Source: Ciona savignyi
Taxonomy: Eukaryota > Chordata > Ascidiacea > Phlebobranchia > Cionidae
Reading direction: 5' to 3'
DNA: 64,000 nucleotides
NCBI GenBank assembly: GCA_000149265.1
Contig: CH002078.1
Span: 396,061 to 460,060 of the forward strand
Position 1 is the first letter of the stretch; each line of letters begins with the position of its first letter. Of the stretch, positions 10,301 to 21,700 are shown piece by piece. Both the position numbers and the translations under genes were made by a program. The notes under the pieces are model-generated. The model was not told where the DNA came from, searched no databases, and saw only the letters and a list, made by a program, of their open reading frames with translations.

Positions 10301-13300
10301 ATGGAGATTATGGCGAGCGTATCAAGACTAGTTGTGTTGTTTCTATCTTTACATACTGCAAGCGGGATATACGCGGATTTACGAAATTCGGTTTCCATCG
10401 GTGGAGCTAATGATATTCAACCTTTTGACGTCCATAGCGGAACTAAAGGCTCGGAGAGTGGGTTCGTGTTAATGGGTGATAAACTGGTATTGAGGGATGA
10501 GGTATTTGGGCTGATGGTTCCCCATTCCGTATTTTCCAACAATGCTTCATCGAGCATGACCAACACATCCCGGCCGTGGGAAAAGACGGAAACGGCGGGA
10601 AGAAGACGACTGCGGCGGAGTGCCACCAAGTGGAACCGAAAACGACGGAAAAAGGGGAAAAAACGCAAGAATCGAAAACTTCGAAAACCGAATTCGTGGC
10701 GAAAAAGCTTTTTTACTTTAAACGAGAGATTGCCGGATCCGAGGCAAATTTTGTCGAAACAACTAATCGCGTCATCGTCTGTTGAACTTCCGGCAAGGGA
10801 TTCGAGCAAATTGTTGTGTCCGGTGTGGCCGACCGACCCGAGGATAATCGTCAATTGCTCAAATGGGCGTCGCGTGCGATCCCGATGCGCCGTCCGTTGC
10901 GCCCCAGGGTTCCGGATGTCCAACGAGCACAAAAGCAACCGAAGATGCCGACCCGCGAAGCGAGGAAGACGCGGGAAATCAGGTCGCCAATCCCCGCAGG
11001 CATTCTGGTCGGGTCGCGATGAGAACTACAAATGCGGTGAGTTGACCTGGTTTCCACAACTTTAAGCCAACTACAAATCCACTTGAAGCGGGCGCAAAGC
11101 AAACATAGTAAAACCTGTGTAACTTGCGGTTTGGACTAGATCAGCGACAACTCAATGTTGTCTCATCCAGGACGTCGCTCATCCAGGACGTCGCTAGCGA
11201 TAATTATAGCACAAATTCCACTATGGCCTGGGAAAGTTCGTCTGCGATATAATTACTCGTGACTTTGACATAATACGCTCACGCCCTTCTCATAATGGCG
11301 GAACGTAAATACTCCGCTATCCGTCATTCAAAGATATTTGCCCAGCCGGTGTCTTTGCCCAGATGGCCTCGTTTTAATTAAAGGTCGCAGCAGGTGCAGT
11401 TGAGACGATGGTTGTTATTGGCCGCTCGTCGCGTCTGGGCAGAACGAAGTATTTATTGCGATAATGATGACAAATGCTCGAATTTATGGGGAGGTTAGCT
11501 CGTAAATTTAAAACAGCGCTTAAAATTCACGCCATATTTAAAACAACCGCGGGTCTAAGGCTTAGCAGTGAAATATCTCAATCCAACCAAAGTAATATCT
11601 CCCACCCATCTATCGCCTTGTAAAGCAATTTGTCGACAAGTTACCGTCGCTTGTAACGAGCAGTTAACTGGGTTCTCATGTATAAAAATCCTGAATCACT
11701 CGTACTGGTGCACATTTCAGTTGTGCAACCATATTGTAGACCGGTTCGTTATAAATCAATGGAAACTAGTAATCACTGGTATTTAGGCATAAAGTCTGAT
11801 GCATAACACTTTCATATTAAGGTTTTTTAAAGGTTACTTTTTTTCCTTCCAAATGTAATAAATATGAAAGTCGTTTCGCTTGCGCATTTAAAACCTAACT
11901 TGTTTTACACTTACGATGGGCTCGACACTAGGCCCATTTTTAAAATGATGGTTTAAATAAATCGGTCGCGCTTACCATCCGCCCGCACCACACAACCATA
12001 CCTGTTTGTTTCTGGTGCAAACAGGGCTAAGGTTCGAACCATCGATAAGCCCTCTCCCGACACCATATTTGTTTATACTTCTGTATATGAATCAAACGGA
12101 CTAATCCTTTGGTAAACAACCATTCATAAAGTATTATTAATAATGAGCATTGTTGATTTTATTAGCGCCAAATTTTTTTTAGCTTCGAACCCCCACAGAG
12201 GAATATTTGCTAAGACCGTTTTTTGTATGTAAGTCTGTATACGTATCGGTCGCGTTAACCACTCAACCACTTGACCTAAAATATTATTATTATTTTTTGA
12301 CCGAGCCAAGTTTCGAACCCACGAAGGGTTCGTCATCAGGACCGTTTTTTTGTATAAGAGTTGGTATATGTATCGGTCGTGTTAACCATTTAACCACGTG
12401 ACCTAAAATATTATTTTTCTCAGTTTCCTCCTGTGAACCACTAAGAGCGCCCCCTAACGGATCGCTGAAGTGCGCGCCCTCTAACGGCGAACCCTCCACC
12501 ACTCTTACGTCACAATCATGTCAGCTTGTTTGTGACGATGGTTATGACGTCATGAATAGTGACGTCAGGAACTGCCAAAGTGACGGAACGTGGTCGGGAA
12601 GAACCGGTTCCTGCCAAAGTAAGAAACAGTTTGAACAGGAATTTTCAGGTCCAGCACATTTTTTGAGGCAGGGTCGGGTTTCGAACACGTGATGGGCTTG
12701 CCACTAGACCCGTTTTGAATATCGTGCTGTTTAGGAATCGGCCGTGCTAACCATTGGGCCTTTTTCATACATAGTGTTGTACCTTGGCAATTTGTGTATT
12801 GCAGTATCAGATACGTATGTTTATCCTTATGCATAAGAAAACGCAAGGGTGCAATCGTACCCACCGTCGGGTCACCAAAGCTATTACAGTGTGTTGTCTA
12901 TGATTCAAACATTCCTTCAATTCAATTAATCCATAGGATTTGCAGTGTATGTGTATATAATTTGAGAAATCTTGTCAGTTTTATTTTAACCATTGATCCG
13001 CTGGTTCATGCAATGTCCGGTAAGTGGCTTGCCCAAAGACACAGGATTTCAGTCAGTCGCTGACGCGGTTAAGTGCGTCGCCTTTCAATCGAAAGATTGC
13101 AGGTGCGAAACTGGTCGCTGGCTGGTCGGTTGTGTCCTTGGGCAAGGCAGTTTACGGACATTACCTGAACCCAGCGGATTTATGGGTTCTACTAACTTGA
13201 AGGAACGTGTCTATCATTTCCACACTGCAATAGCTTCGGTAACCCGATGGACTACCCGAACGTACAAATAATCTTCAGTTTTATTTTCTTTTAATTTACT

Positions 13301-16300
13301 TATTCCCAATGAATCACGAATCCATGTCCCCAGTCAGAAGTTCCTACAACGGTCGTTCGAGGCGCTCGTTCGTGCGACATCAAGTGTTGGAATGTGGTGA
13401 CGTAGTAAGCGTGACGTCATTCGTACGTGATCACGTGACATACCTCGTGGCGGGAGATACTGTGAGTGGATGAAACCTTAAGAAATTATTCGTGTTGGTC
13501 CGATTGGATTTTCGACTTTTGAAGTTTAAATTAAGCCCAGTCTTCGGTCTTATCCGCTGGAGGCAGTAAATTAAGCATTTCGAACTTGGGATAATCGAAT
13601 CAAAACTCTTGTACGGTCGTGTGGCCGAATGGTTAACGCGATGATACAGACCTACGCTTAGTTTGGTAGTAACATTAGTTTGTGATTGAATCAACACTTA
13701 ATTCTGATGGTTAAACAAATACTGGGTGAAAGTGAATGAAGATTAATACGTGCTGAACACACTTTATATTTAGCCGGGTTATGTTTCGAACCCTACTGGC
13801 ATCGTCGCTGCGTCCGCTTATATATTAGATATATAAGTATCAGTTGCGTTGGCCACTCAGCCACACTTCCATTCCATGTTCATTCGTTAGAAACAATAAG
13901 AAAACAATAGCAAAATAAGTAAGATTACCGTGTACAATATCCCCACAGTTACTATGTTTCTATAAACTAAATATTTCACACAGACTGGTGACCGAATACG
14001 AATCTACAAGTGGGTGAACGGTAGTTTCAACCTTGAACCGTGGCAGGAAATATACCAACCAAATCCCACCAAGGTTGAAGTTGTTGCCCGGCAACAAGGG
14101 AAGTTGTGGCTATTCGCTGGCAACCGTCACGTTACGAATTTATATCGGTAAGAAATGGCGTTGTAACTCTTTTCCATTGCATGGCAAGTGGAACTTAGGA
14201 ATCTGCAATTAAATAAGTGATGCTCGTTGTTAAACATGAGGAGTGTTAGGAGTTTATAGCAATATCTTTCTGGTAATGTTTCTTATTTTTTGTTGAATCA
14301 ACTTCTAAACCCTCTCTAGTTACACGTTTTAGTGTGTTGCATATTACGCGTCTGTGGCGTTTTTTATCGAGCCAAGTTTCCACGATGGACTTGTTATTAA
14401 TTATCGATCGCGATATAATATTGGCTTTAAACCGACTGATCATCCGCTATTATTTCAACCAACCCAGGTGAAATAATAATAGAATGAGAATTACCCCATA
14501 ATGGGCTCATCACCAGGACCGTTTTGTGTATAGAAGTCAGTGTATGTATCGGTCGTGTTAATAAATCCACGGTCTTTTAACCCCTCCCCCCACAGGGAAA
14601 GCGACGACGGTCGGTTCAATTTCTCCCATTCTTCCACCTCACTCACAATGACATCTCGATCCGACGGCGGAAATCCGGACGGAATCGACTTCATCTCGTT
14701 AAACGGGGAGATATACCGGTGTACGGGGCAGAATAGACCGGGGAGGTCGGTTGTGGTGGTTCAGAAACTCGAGGAAAACCCTGGTTAGTGTTGTTTAAAT
14801 GTTTATACCGCGCTAAGTTTCGAACCATTCATGTGCTCATCGCTAAGACGGTATTATATAGGGTTCCATGACAACTGAACCCCTTACAACTGAACCCCTT
14901 ATAACTGAACCCTTACAACTGAACCCTTTACAACTGAACCCCTACAATTAAGCCCCTTACAACTGAACTCCTTTTAACTGAACCCCTTTAAACTAAACCC
15001 CTTTACAACTGAACCCATTTCAATTGAACCTCTTTACAACTGAACCCCCTTTTCAATTAAAAGCGTTCGGTTAAAAGGGGTTCAGTTGTAAAGGGGTTCA
15101 GTTGTAGGGGTTATATAGAAATCAGGTCGTGAATCTGTGGCGTTAACCATTCGGTCACAACACCCTCCGAACACGATGGGATTTTAACTTGCGGCTCGGC
15201 ATATGTGCTTGGTTGTGGAACAACACCTCCCGTGTTTTTCTAATCCGGTATAAACATGAATATCAAATGGTTCCATGACAACTGAACCCCTTTCAATTGA
15301 ACCTCTTTACAACTGAACCCCCTTTTCAGTTAAAAGCGTTCGGTTAAAGGGGGTTCAGTTGTAGGGGCTCAGTTGTAAGGGGTTCAGTTGTAAGGGGGCT
15401 CAGTTGTGAGGGGTTCAGTTTACTGGTCACCATATCAAATATATTAAACGAACCCGCATTTCCACACGCCCTTTGTCCAGCCTTTTTTTATCGCGCTCAG
15501 TTTCGAACCCATGGTGGGCTCCTCACTACAACGGGTTTTTGTATAGAAATTGGTCCATGTATACCGGTTGCGTTGACCATTCGGCCACGCGACCGTACAA
15601 CTGACAAGTTAGGATACTATATTCATGTTTATCCCCGTGAATGGAAAAACCAAGGCGGTTAACACACGTGTAATCGTCAGATCACCTCGCGCCCATCGTC
15701 GGATTACCGGAGCTATTGCAATGTGTTGTGTATGATTCACACGATTTTTTAATTTAGTAGAACCCATTAATCCGCTGGGTCCAGGCAATGTACGTTAAGA
15801 GCCTTGCCCAAGGACACAAACGACTAGCTAGAGACCAGTTTCGAACCTGCAAAGTTTCGATTGAAAGGCGACGACGCACTTAACCACCAGACTAAAGCGA
15901 CCAGTTCCGAACCTGCAAACTTTTGATTGAAAGGCGACGACGCACTTAACCACCAGACTAAAGCGACCAGTTCCGAACCTGCAAACTTTCGATTAAAAGG
16001 CGACGCACTTAACCGCCAGACTAACCGGCAAGACAAAAGTTGACATGTCCTCCCCACAGATGGTCGGGACTTCTTCAAGCGAGTGATGCGAAGAAGGATG
16101 CGTGGAGGCGAGACCGTCTTCCAGTGCTCCATGTTTGTGACGAACAATCAAATAGAGACCATTGTGACGTTGAATCGGCCCGATGGGCGCGGTCGAGTGG
16201 TGGTGGGGCGACCGCGACGGGGTCGAATGGTCTACACCGATGTTCTGAAGAAGAAAGATCTCCGCATGGTGTCCGACATCACGAGTTTCCGGATTCTCGG

Positions 16301-16391
16301 CGACAATTATTTCGTGGTGGGGCAGGCGGCCGCTGAAGGGCGCTGTTTTGTATATAAGAAGCTTCGTTCGCAGCCGGGGGTCGGAGACTAA
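10301..16391 (+). CDS. Secreted basic protein with Cys-rich module and EAR/EPTP-like repeats, 496 aa
   Basis: Five exons with matching phases: 10301-11036, 13334-13404, 13984-14147, 14596-14783, 16060-16391 (1,491 nt, stop TAA). The first ATG in frame that gives a signal peptide is at 10301 (hydrophobic VVLFLSLHTASGIYA at residues 11-25). Residues 100-129 are extremely basic, with furin-like RRRLRRS. Residues 173-266 hold seven cysteines in a sushi-like spacing (LLCPVW, NCSNG, RCAVRCAPGF, RRCRP, YKC, LECGD). From 276 the pattern IYKW..GSF...QEI....KVEVV....KLWLFAGN is that of EAR (EPTP) repeats. ISLNGEIYRC and ITSFRILGDNYFVVG are further degenerate blades. EAR repeats form a seven-bladed propeller in LGI and TSPEAR extracellular proteins; I count three or four visible blades here. 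A role in extracellular ligand binding is inferred. A poly(A) signal lies at 16853. The exon model is strong and the domain name moderate. Confidence 0.75.
11100..11905. other. Intron 1 of the EAR-repeat gene, unique part
   Basis: No repeat family is recognised. A short direct repeat, ctcatccaggacgtcgct, occurs twice in tandem at 11162-11195. Nothing else is supported. Confidence 0.4.
11905..12765 (-). mobile_element. Cluster of five S2 tRNA-like repeats
   Basis: Copies are at about 11911-11990, 12028-12100 (partial), 12180-12275, 12300-12400 and 12665-12765, all in minus sense. Each keeps the inverted B-box (TTCGAACCC) and/or inverted A-box (cgcgttaacca). They lie in intron 1 of the EAR-repeat gene. 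Confidence 0.65.
12795..13045 (-). mobile_element. S1 SINE, split or rearranged
   Basis: The tail and body at 12818-12935 (cccaccgtcgggtcacc, tgtgttgtctatgattc) are followed, after about 55 bp of unrelated sequence, by gatccgctggttcatgcaatg and the CCTTGGG-like motif to 13043. Confidence 0.6.
13050..13268 (+). mobile_element. S1 SINE, plus sense, lying tail to tail with the previous copy
   Basis: The head is GCGGTTAAGTGCGTCGCC with GATTGCAGGTGCGAAACTGG. The body contains TGTCCTTGGGCAAGGCA and CCCAGCGGATTTATGGG. It ends 65 bp before exon 2 of the EAR-repeat gene. Confidence 0.75.
13612..13680 (+). mobile_element. S2 tRNA-like repeat, A-box half, plus sense
   Basis: Contains GTCGTGTGGCCGAATGGTTA followed by ACGCGATGATACAGACC. 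This is one of the few plus-sense copies in the 7.7-15.6 kb cluster. Confidence 0.6.
13770..13865 (-). mobile_element. S2 tRNA-like repeat
   Basis: Inverted B-box (atgtttcgaaccctactgg) and inverted A-box (gttggccactcagccaca). It lies in intron 2 of the EAR-repeat gene. Confidence 0.55.
14363..14563 (-). mobile_element. Two partial S2 tRNA-like repeats
   Basis: Fragments are at about 14363-14415 (cgagccaagtttccacgatgg) and 14493-14563 (ataatgggctcatcaccagg ... atcggtcgtgttaa). The second ends about 30 bp before exon 4 of the EAR-repeat gene. Confidence 0.5.
14810..15160 (-). mobile_element. S2 tRNA-like repeat split by foldback element FB2
   Basis: The B-box half is at 14810-14861 (cgctaagtttcgaaccattc) and the A-box half at 15110-15160 (ggcgttaaccattcggtcac). 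They are interrupted by the element at 14862-15109. Confidence 0.7.
14862..15109. mobile_element. Foldback element FB2, inverted AACTGAACCCC arrays
   Basis: The left end GGTTCCATGACAACTGAACC is the inverse of the right end of FB1. The long left array has about ten ACAACTGAACCCCTT-type units. The right, inverted array is shorter and its outer GGTCACC end is missing. The flanks are attatatag (14853-14861) and gttatatag (15110-15118), an 8/9 match, supporting insertion with a duplicated target. It lies in intron 4 of the EAR-repeat gene. Confidence 0.75.
15269..15431. mobile_element. Foldback element FB3, 163 bp
   Basis: Starts GGTTCCATGACAACTGAACC and ends CAGTTTACTGGTCACC, so it has both kinds of end. 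It is flanked by a perfect 9-bp duplication atatcaaat (15260-15268 and 15432-15440). It lies 160 bp from FB2, in the same intron. Confidence 0.85.
15485..15600 (-). mobile_element. S2 tRNA-like repeat, nearly complete
   Basis: Inverted B-box at gtttcgaacccatggtggg and inverted A-box at gcgttgaccattcggccacg, followed by cgaccgtac. Confidence 0.7.
15620..15899 (-). mobile_element. S1 SINE, near full length
   Basis: Tail gtttatccccgtgaatgg, body cgcccatcgtcggattacc and aatccgctgggtccagg, head with inverted boxes. Its head is the first unit of a tandem triplication (see 15832-16027). Confidence 0.8.
15832..16027 (-). repeat. Tandem triplication of the S1 tRNA-like head
   Basis: Three successive units of about 60-68 bp each run from gaccagtt(t/c)cgaacctgc through gaaaggcgac and cgcacttaaccaccagacta. 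The repeat ends 33 bp before exon 5 of the EAR-repeat gene. Confidence 0.8.
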
Positions 16392-16469
16392 CTTGATGAT
16401 GGAACTCAACTTTATATAAATGACGTGCTAATAGGAAGTGACGTCGACCCGATTTTTCAAAATAGAGAT

Positions 16470-16625
16470 CAATCAAAATATGACGTCATCAACCTCTAAC
16501 ATGACGTCACCACCTACAAACATGACGTCACCACCTTCAAACAGGACGTCACAAACCTTCAGGCATGACGTCACCAACCTCTAACATGACGTCACCACCT
16601 TTAAACATGACGGCACAATCCTCAT
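16470..16625. repeat. Minisatellite carrying repeated TGACGTCA/TGACGTCAC sites
   Basis: Around seven units of about 20-22 bp each read ACATGACGTCACCACCT plus a few bases. Each carries a CRE/ATF-type site. The array lies in the presumed 3' UTR of the EAR-repeat gene, 80-230 bp after its stop. Confidence 0.8.
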
Positions 16626-16852
16626 CTAAAATGTCGCGACATCTTGTGTAGAAATACGAACATTGGTTGATCAAACCGGCTCCTCTTTATCGCCACCTAC
16701 CAACAATTAAACACTACCTCTAAACTCAACAGGAATTCAGGAGATTCACGCAACCTTTTTACCCGGTAGTTTGTCTTACCTCTTACCCCCACTCAGCTGA
16801 CCACTAGCTTGAATTTTATTGTTTTTAAATTATTTTTGTATATTGTATTTTA

Positions 16853-16858
16853 AATAAA
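16853..16858 (+). terminator. Candidate AATAAA poly(A) signal of the EAR-repeat gene
   Basis: This is the first canonical AATAAA after the stop at 16391. Two further copies follow within 30 bp. Confidence 0.45.
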
Positions 16859-16899
16859 AACACGAAAAAATAAATAAAATAAACTTAAAAACAAAAGGG

Positions 16900-18790
16900 T
16901 GTGGATTATGGAAAGGTTGGAATTTCAAGGTGTTGTTTAAGTAGAATTTAATGTGAATTAGGAATTCGTAGAGTCGTTTAAACAATTAATTATAAAATCA
17001 TAACTGATTTTGTTAAGTTACTATTGGGTTGGTCACAGACTCTCCCGAGTTTATAAGAACCGCATATTATTCTAGTTAAATCGTTCTTTTTAACTGTAGA
17101 AGTAATCTGCAAATTAGTTGGACTTGTGTATAGCATTTAGCGGATGTTATTCGAACCCTTTGGGCAAATAAGCTGAACTTATACTGTAGTAATCTACCCA
17201 TAATGTATTCTACTGTCCGACCACATATCTTGGTGGGTTAGTGCGTCGACTTTCAGCCGAAGGCTCGCATGTTCGTCAAGTGCAAAATTGTTTTGCATAT
17301 ATTTTTTTCCTTTTCTATTTACCTAATTTTGCTCTTTAATGCCTTGGTAAGTGTTGCACTTTTAATGGAATTTCACTTTTTGGATTTTTTCCTTTGCCAC
17401 TGTGGTCCACAATTTTTGTTCTGTCAATGTGCGATCACGTCTAAATATACCGAAAGTCTAAATGATTATATGAAATTTAGAGGTGTTTTAACAACTGTCC
17501 TTTTGCCGTTATTTTGTAGTTTTCCAAATTTTTATCAAGGGCCTGCTTTGTGTTTTTATCGTCGATAAAAAAATAACTAAACTAAACAAAATTCCAACGT
17601 TAAGGACTTTAACCAGAGGCAAGGTTCCAAATAAGTAAAGGTGAATTGAAGAACTGTCAGAACTACAAACCCTCGGTTTTAAGTGTGTTTCTTGCAAACC
17701 CAACGATCGAATAAGATAGACAGAGGTCAGATAGTGGCATTTAAACCAGTTTATTTACATGTATTTCTCTGGTTGGTGATGAATAAAACCTTTTAACGCA
17801 TAGAATTCGAGGTATGAAGCAAGTATAGATAATGGTACGCGTTTTATCCGCGTTTTGACGATTGTGGAACGAAGTACAACTTTCTGCGATGCTTTAGATG
17901 TCGTTTTTCAAGGACACCCACGTGACTTAACATTAAAACTATGAAAAGTAATTCTAACCCTTCTGCAAACCCTAAATTTAGAACTAACACGAACTTAATC
18001 TTTAATTTAGAGGGCCATTTTTTACTTTCTACTGTTCCGTTCTTTTTGTTTTACAACAAAAACTTTTTATCACATTGTGGATTAGATGTGAAAAAGACAA
18101 CAGACACCTAGAAGCCGTTTAAATCAATACAGTTGCCACTTAATAAATGTAAATCTCTTTTTATGGTCATTTTTATATTTGCTAAAGGACTAAAATATAT
18201 TATAATTTGTTTTTAATCTTAATTCAGGGTTATTTAAATTTTATTTCATTAACAAAAAATTTTTTGTTGGTAAATTCACACTTCAAGTTGCAGACGAATC
18301 ACACATATTTTAAAATAATAACTTTTACGTCAAATTTTTGCAAATATTGGTGTAATTTCCATAATTTCCAATATATACTCAATGTAGGCTTTATTTAATT
18401 ACGAATCAAGATAATAATGCACAGGTTAATTCACACAAGCAAACTGACAATGTACACAATGCTACACTGAACGTTACAATGCACTAGTTAGAGGAGTTCG
18501 GAACAGGTTTCAAGTAGGAGCGAAGCACTGTAAACAATCAAGCTTAGGGCAAGAGTAGGTTGCGTTTTTCACAATAACAAATTAAAAACATCACCCCAAT
18601 CACCTCCACAATGACAAGATGTGATGATGATTGGAAAAGTTTTCTTGAATTTCGCGTTGCTACCTTTCCTATGTTCATATAATGCTGCTTAAAAGTCCAA
18701 CAATAAAATGGACTGAAAATTAAATTGACCAAACATATTCCTACAGGTGTTAGGATGAGAATTAAGAATTAGGCGACTCAGCGTTATTTA
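16900..18790. other. Intergenic stretch, no gene seen
   Basis: Very AT-rich. An S1 head fragment lies at about 17225-17275 (tggtgggttagtgcgtcgac) and an M1 MITE fragment at about 17935-17990. Frames of 60-100 codons here look like chance. Confidence 0.45.
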
Positions 18791-18796
18791 ATTGCC

Positions 18797-21700
18797 ATGT
18801 CGCTTCTCCGATGTGCTTTTTTCTCACGCCCTCTAGTGGCGAAGCTGGTCGGCATTAAACCCGTCCCGGGTGGCGACGGGGTCAAAATGATGGTGAGGTG
18901 GGGTTCTGGTGCTCCCAGGATGCTGCGATATCGAATGCTGGTTGGAGCTCAACATAAACGTTTCAAGAAACTTGTGGTAAGTGTTGATGATTTGGGTTGA
19001 AGCAAATGGCACCAAACTCTTGTATATGAAGTATGGCCTTAAGATATTACATGGGGTGGAATTTTGCCCATACTTTACTATGTAATGAGTGAAACATGGG
19101 GTGGAATTTTGCCCATACTTTACTATGTAATGAGTGAAACATGGGGTGAAATTTACACCCATACTTTACCACATAATGGGTGAAACATGGGGTAGAATTT
19201 GTACCCACACTTTACCACGTAATGGGTGAAACATGGGGTGGAATTTACACCCATACTTTACCAAATAATGGGTGAAACATGGGGTGGAATTTGTACCCAC
19301 ACTTTACCACGTAATGGGTGAAACATGGGGTGGAATTTACACCCATACTTTACCACATAATGGGTGAAACATGGGGTGGAATTTACACCCATACTTTACC
19401 AAATAATGGGTGAAACATGGGGTGGAATTTACACCCATACTTTACCCTATAATAGGTGAAACATGGGGTGCAATTTACCCCCATACTTTACCATATATTG
19501 GGTGAAACATGGAGTGGAATTTACACTCATACTTTACCACATAATGGGTGAAACATGGGGTGGAATTTACCCCCATTTTTTACTACATAATGGGTAAAAC
19601 ATGGTGTGGAATTTAAACCCATATTTTACCACATAATAGATGAAACATGGGGTGGAATTTACCACCATACTTTACCATATGATAGGTGAAACATGGGGTG
19701 GAATTTACCCCCATACTTTACCATATAATGGGTGAAACATGGGGTGGAATTTACCCCCATACTTTACCATATAATGGGTAAAACATGGGGGTAAATTTAC
19801 ACCCATACTTTACCATATAATGGGTGAAACATGGGGTGGAATTTAAACCCATACTTTACCACATAATGGGTAAAACATGGGGTGGAATTTACACCTATAC
19901 TTTACCACATAATGGGTGAAACATGGGGTGGAATTTAAACCCATACTTTACCACATAATGGGTAAAACATGGGGTGGAATTTACACCTATACTTTACCAC
20001 ATAATGGGTGAAACATGGGGTGGAATTTAAACCCATACTTTACCACATAATGGGTAAAACATGGGGTGGAATTTACACCCATACTTTACCACATATTGGG
20101 TGAAACATGGGGTGAAATTTAAACCCATACTTTACCAAATAATGGGTAAAACATGGGGTGGAATTTACACTCATACGTTACCACATAATGTGTGAAACAC
20201 GGGTTGGAATTTACACCCATACTTTACCAAATAATGGGTAAAACATGGGGTAGAATTTGTACCCATACTTTACCACGTAATGGGTGAAACATTGGGTGGA
20301 ATTTACAACCATACTTTACCTAATAATGGGTGAAACATGGGGTGGAATATACACCCATACTTTACTACATAATGGGTGAAACATGGGTTGGAATTATATC
20401 GTGTATACTTACTATAAAGTAAATAACAACATTCCATATATCCAGTTCTATTATTTCCTCGTTGGAGCTGTGCCAGCTGCCCTCATTATCGGGTACACAA
20501 CCATATTCGAGGGAGACGCCGTGCTTTGTGATCACGATCCTGATCTGTATGAACCTGACTATTGGGAGTATTATAAGGTTTCTATTTTTCTCTGAAACAA
20601 TTGATTGATTAGGATGGGATAGGATAGGATAATTATGTTTATCCCCGTGAATGGGAAAACCTAGGGGGGTATCACACGGGCAATCGGCGGATGGGCTCGT
20701 GGGCGTGGGGGGGGGGTACCGGAACTATTACGGTGGGGGGGGGAGGTGGAGAGGGAGGCGTGGCGGGGGCGGGGGGGGGGGGGGGGGGGGGGGGGGGGNN
20801 NNNNNNNNNNNNNNNNNNNNNNNNNNNNNNNNNNNNNNNNNNNNNNNNNNNNNNNNNNNNNNNNNNNNNNNNNNNNNNNNNNNNNNNNNNNNNNNNNNTA
20901 CAGTGTGTTGTATATGATAGGACACGTTCCTTCAATTTGGTAGAACCCACTAATCCGCTGGGTTCAGGCAATGTCCGTAAAGTGCCTTGCCCAAGGACAC
21001 AACCGACTAGCTAGCGACCAGTTTCGCACCTGCAACCTTTCGATTGAAAGGCGACGCACTTAACCGCTAGACCACCGGGCCGGACTGTGATATTTATGTT
21101 TTTCCTGTAATTTAGAAAACAAGGGGTGTTGTATTTTAATTTTAATCCTTGGAAAAGGAAATGGAATAACACATTAAGTTGTTGGATTTCCACCTACTCG
21201 TAGCCCTATTAACACTATTGTTGTGTTTTAGCATTGAATGCCACTTGCTCTCCCAACCTCTCAACCAGTGGTAATAACAAATACGATCCATTGTCCATTC
21301 TAATCTATACTCAAAGTAACATCTAAAAAGCCTTTAGAATAAGAATTTAACTTTTTAATTTTAATGGGTTTATTGGATGATTTTACGTTCCCTATATTCT
21401 AAATCCAAAATTAAATCGGACTAATTTGCAAATATGACTTATTTCTATCACTTATTACATCATCATCTATGACTTATTACTCTTTTGCATATATGATGTG
21501 TGTGTGTAATCTTTATTCGAAGATTACAATTTTCACATCACAGCACCCACTAACAAGACTCCTCGCAAAATACATGATGGAGGATCCTAAACTGAGTTAT
21601 TACAAGGAGATATACACCATTGAGAAGAACCAGAGAGTCGAGAGACAAAAGTGAGTGGATTGGAACAACAACCCCAAACTACCCCCAACGGGCCACACCC

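Noticed and set aside
10417-10938. 173-codon minus-strand frame
   Set aside because: It is the antisense shadow of exon 1 of the EAR-repeat gene, which has a signal peptide and in-phase splicing.
17269-17568. 99-codon hydrophobic plus frame
   Set aside because: T-rich sequence gives artificial hydrophobicity; its start overlaps an S1 head fragment.
19025-20395. CRISPR-like regular repeats
   Set aside because: The repeats are contiguous 46-bp units without unique spacers, in a eukaryotic intron; this is a satellite.
20651-20971. Poly-Gly and poly-Pro frames
   Set aside because: Translations of the poly-G run and N gap.
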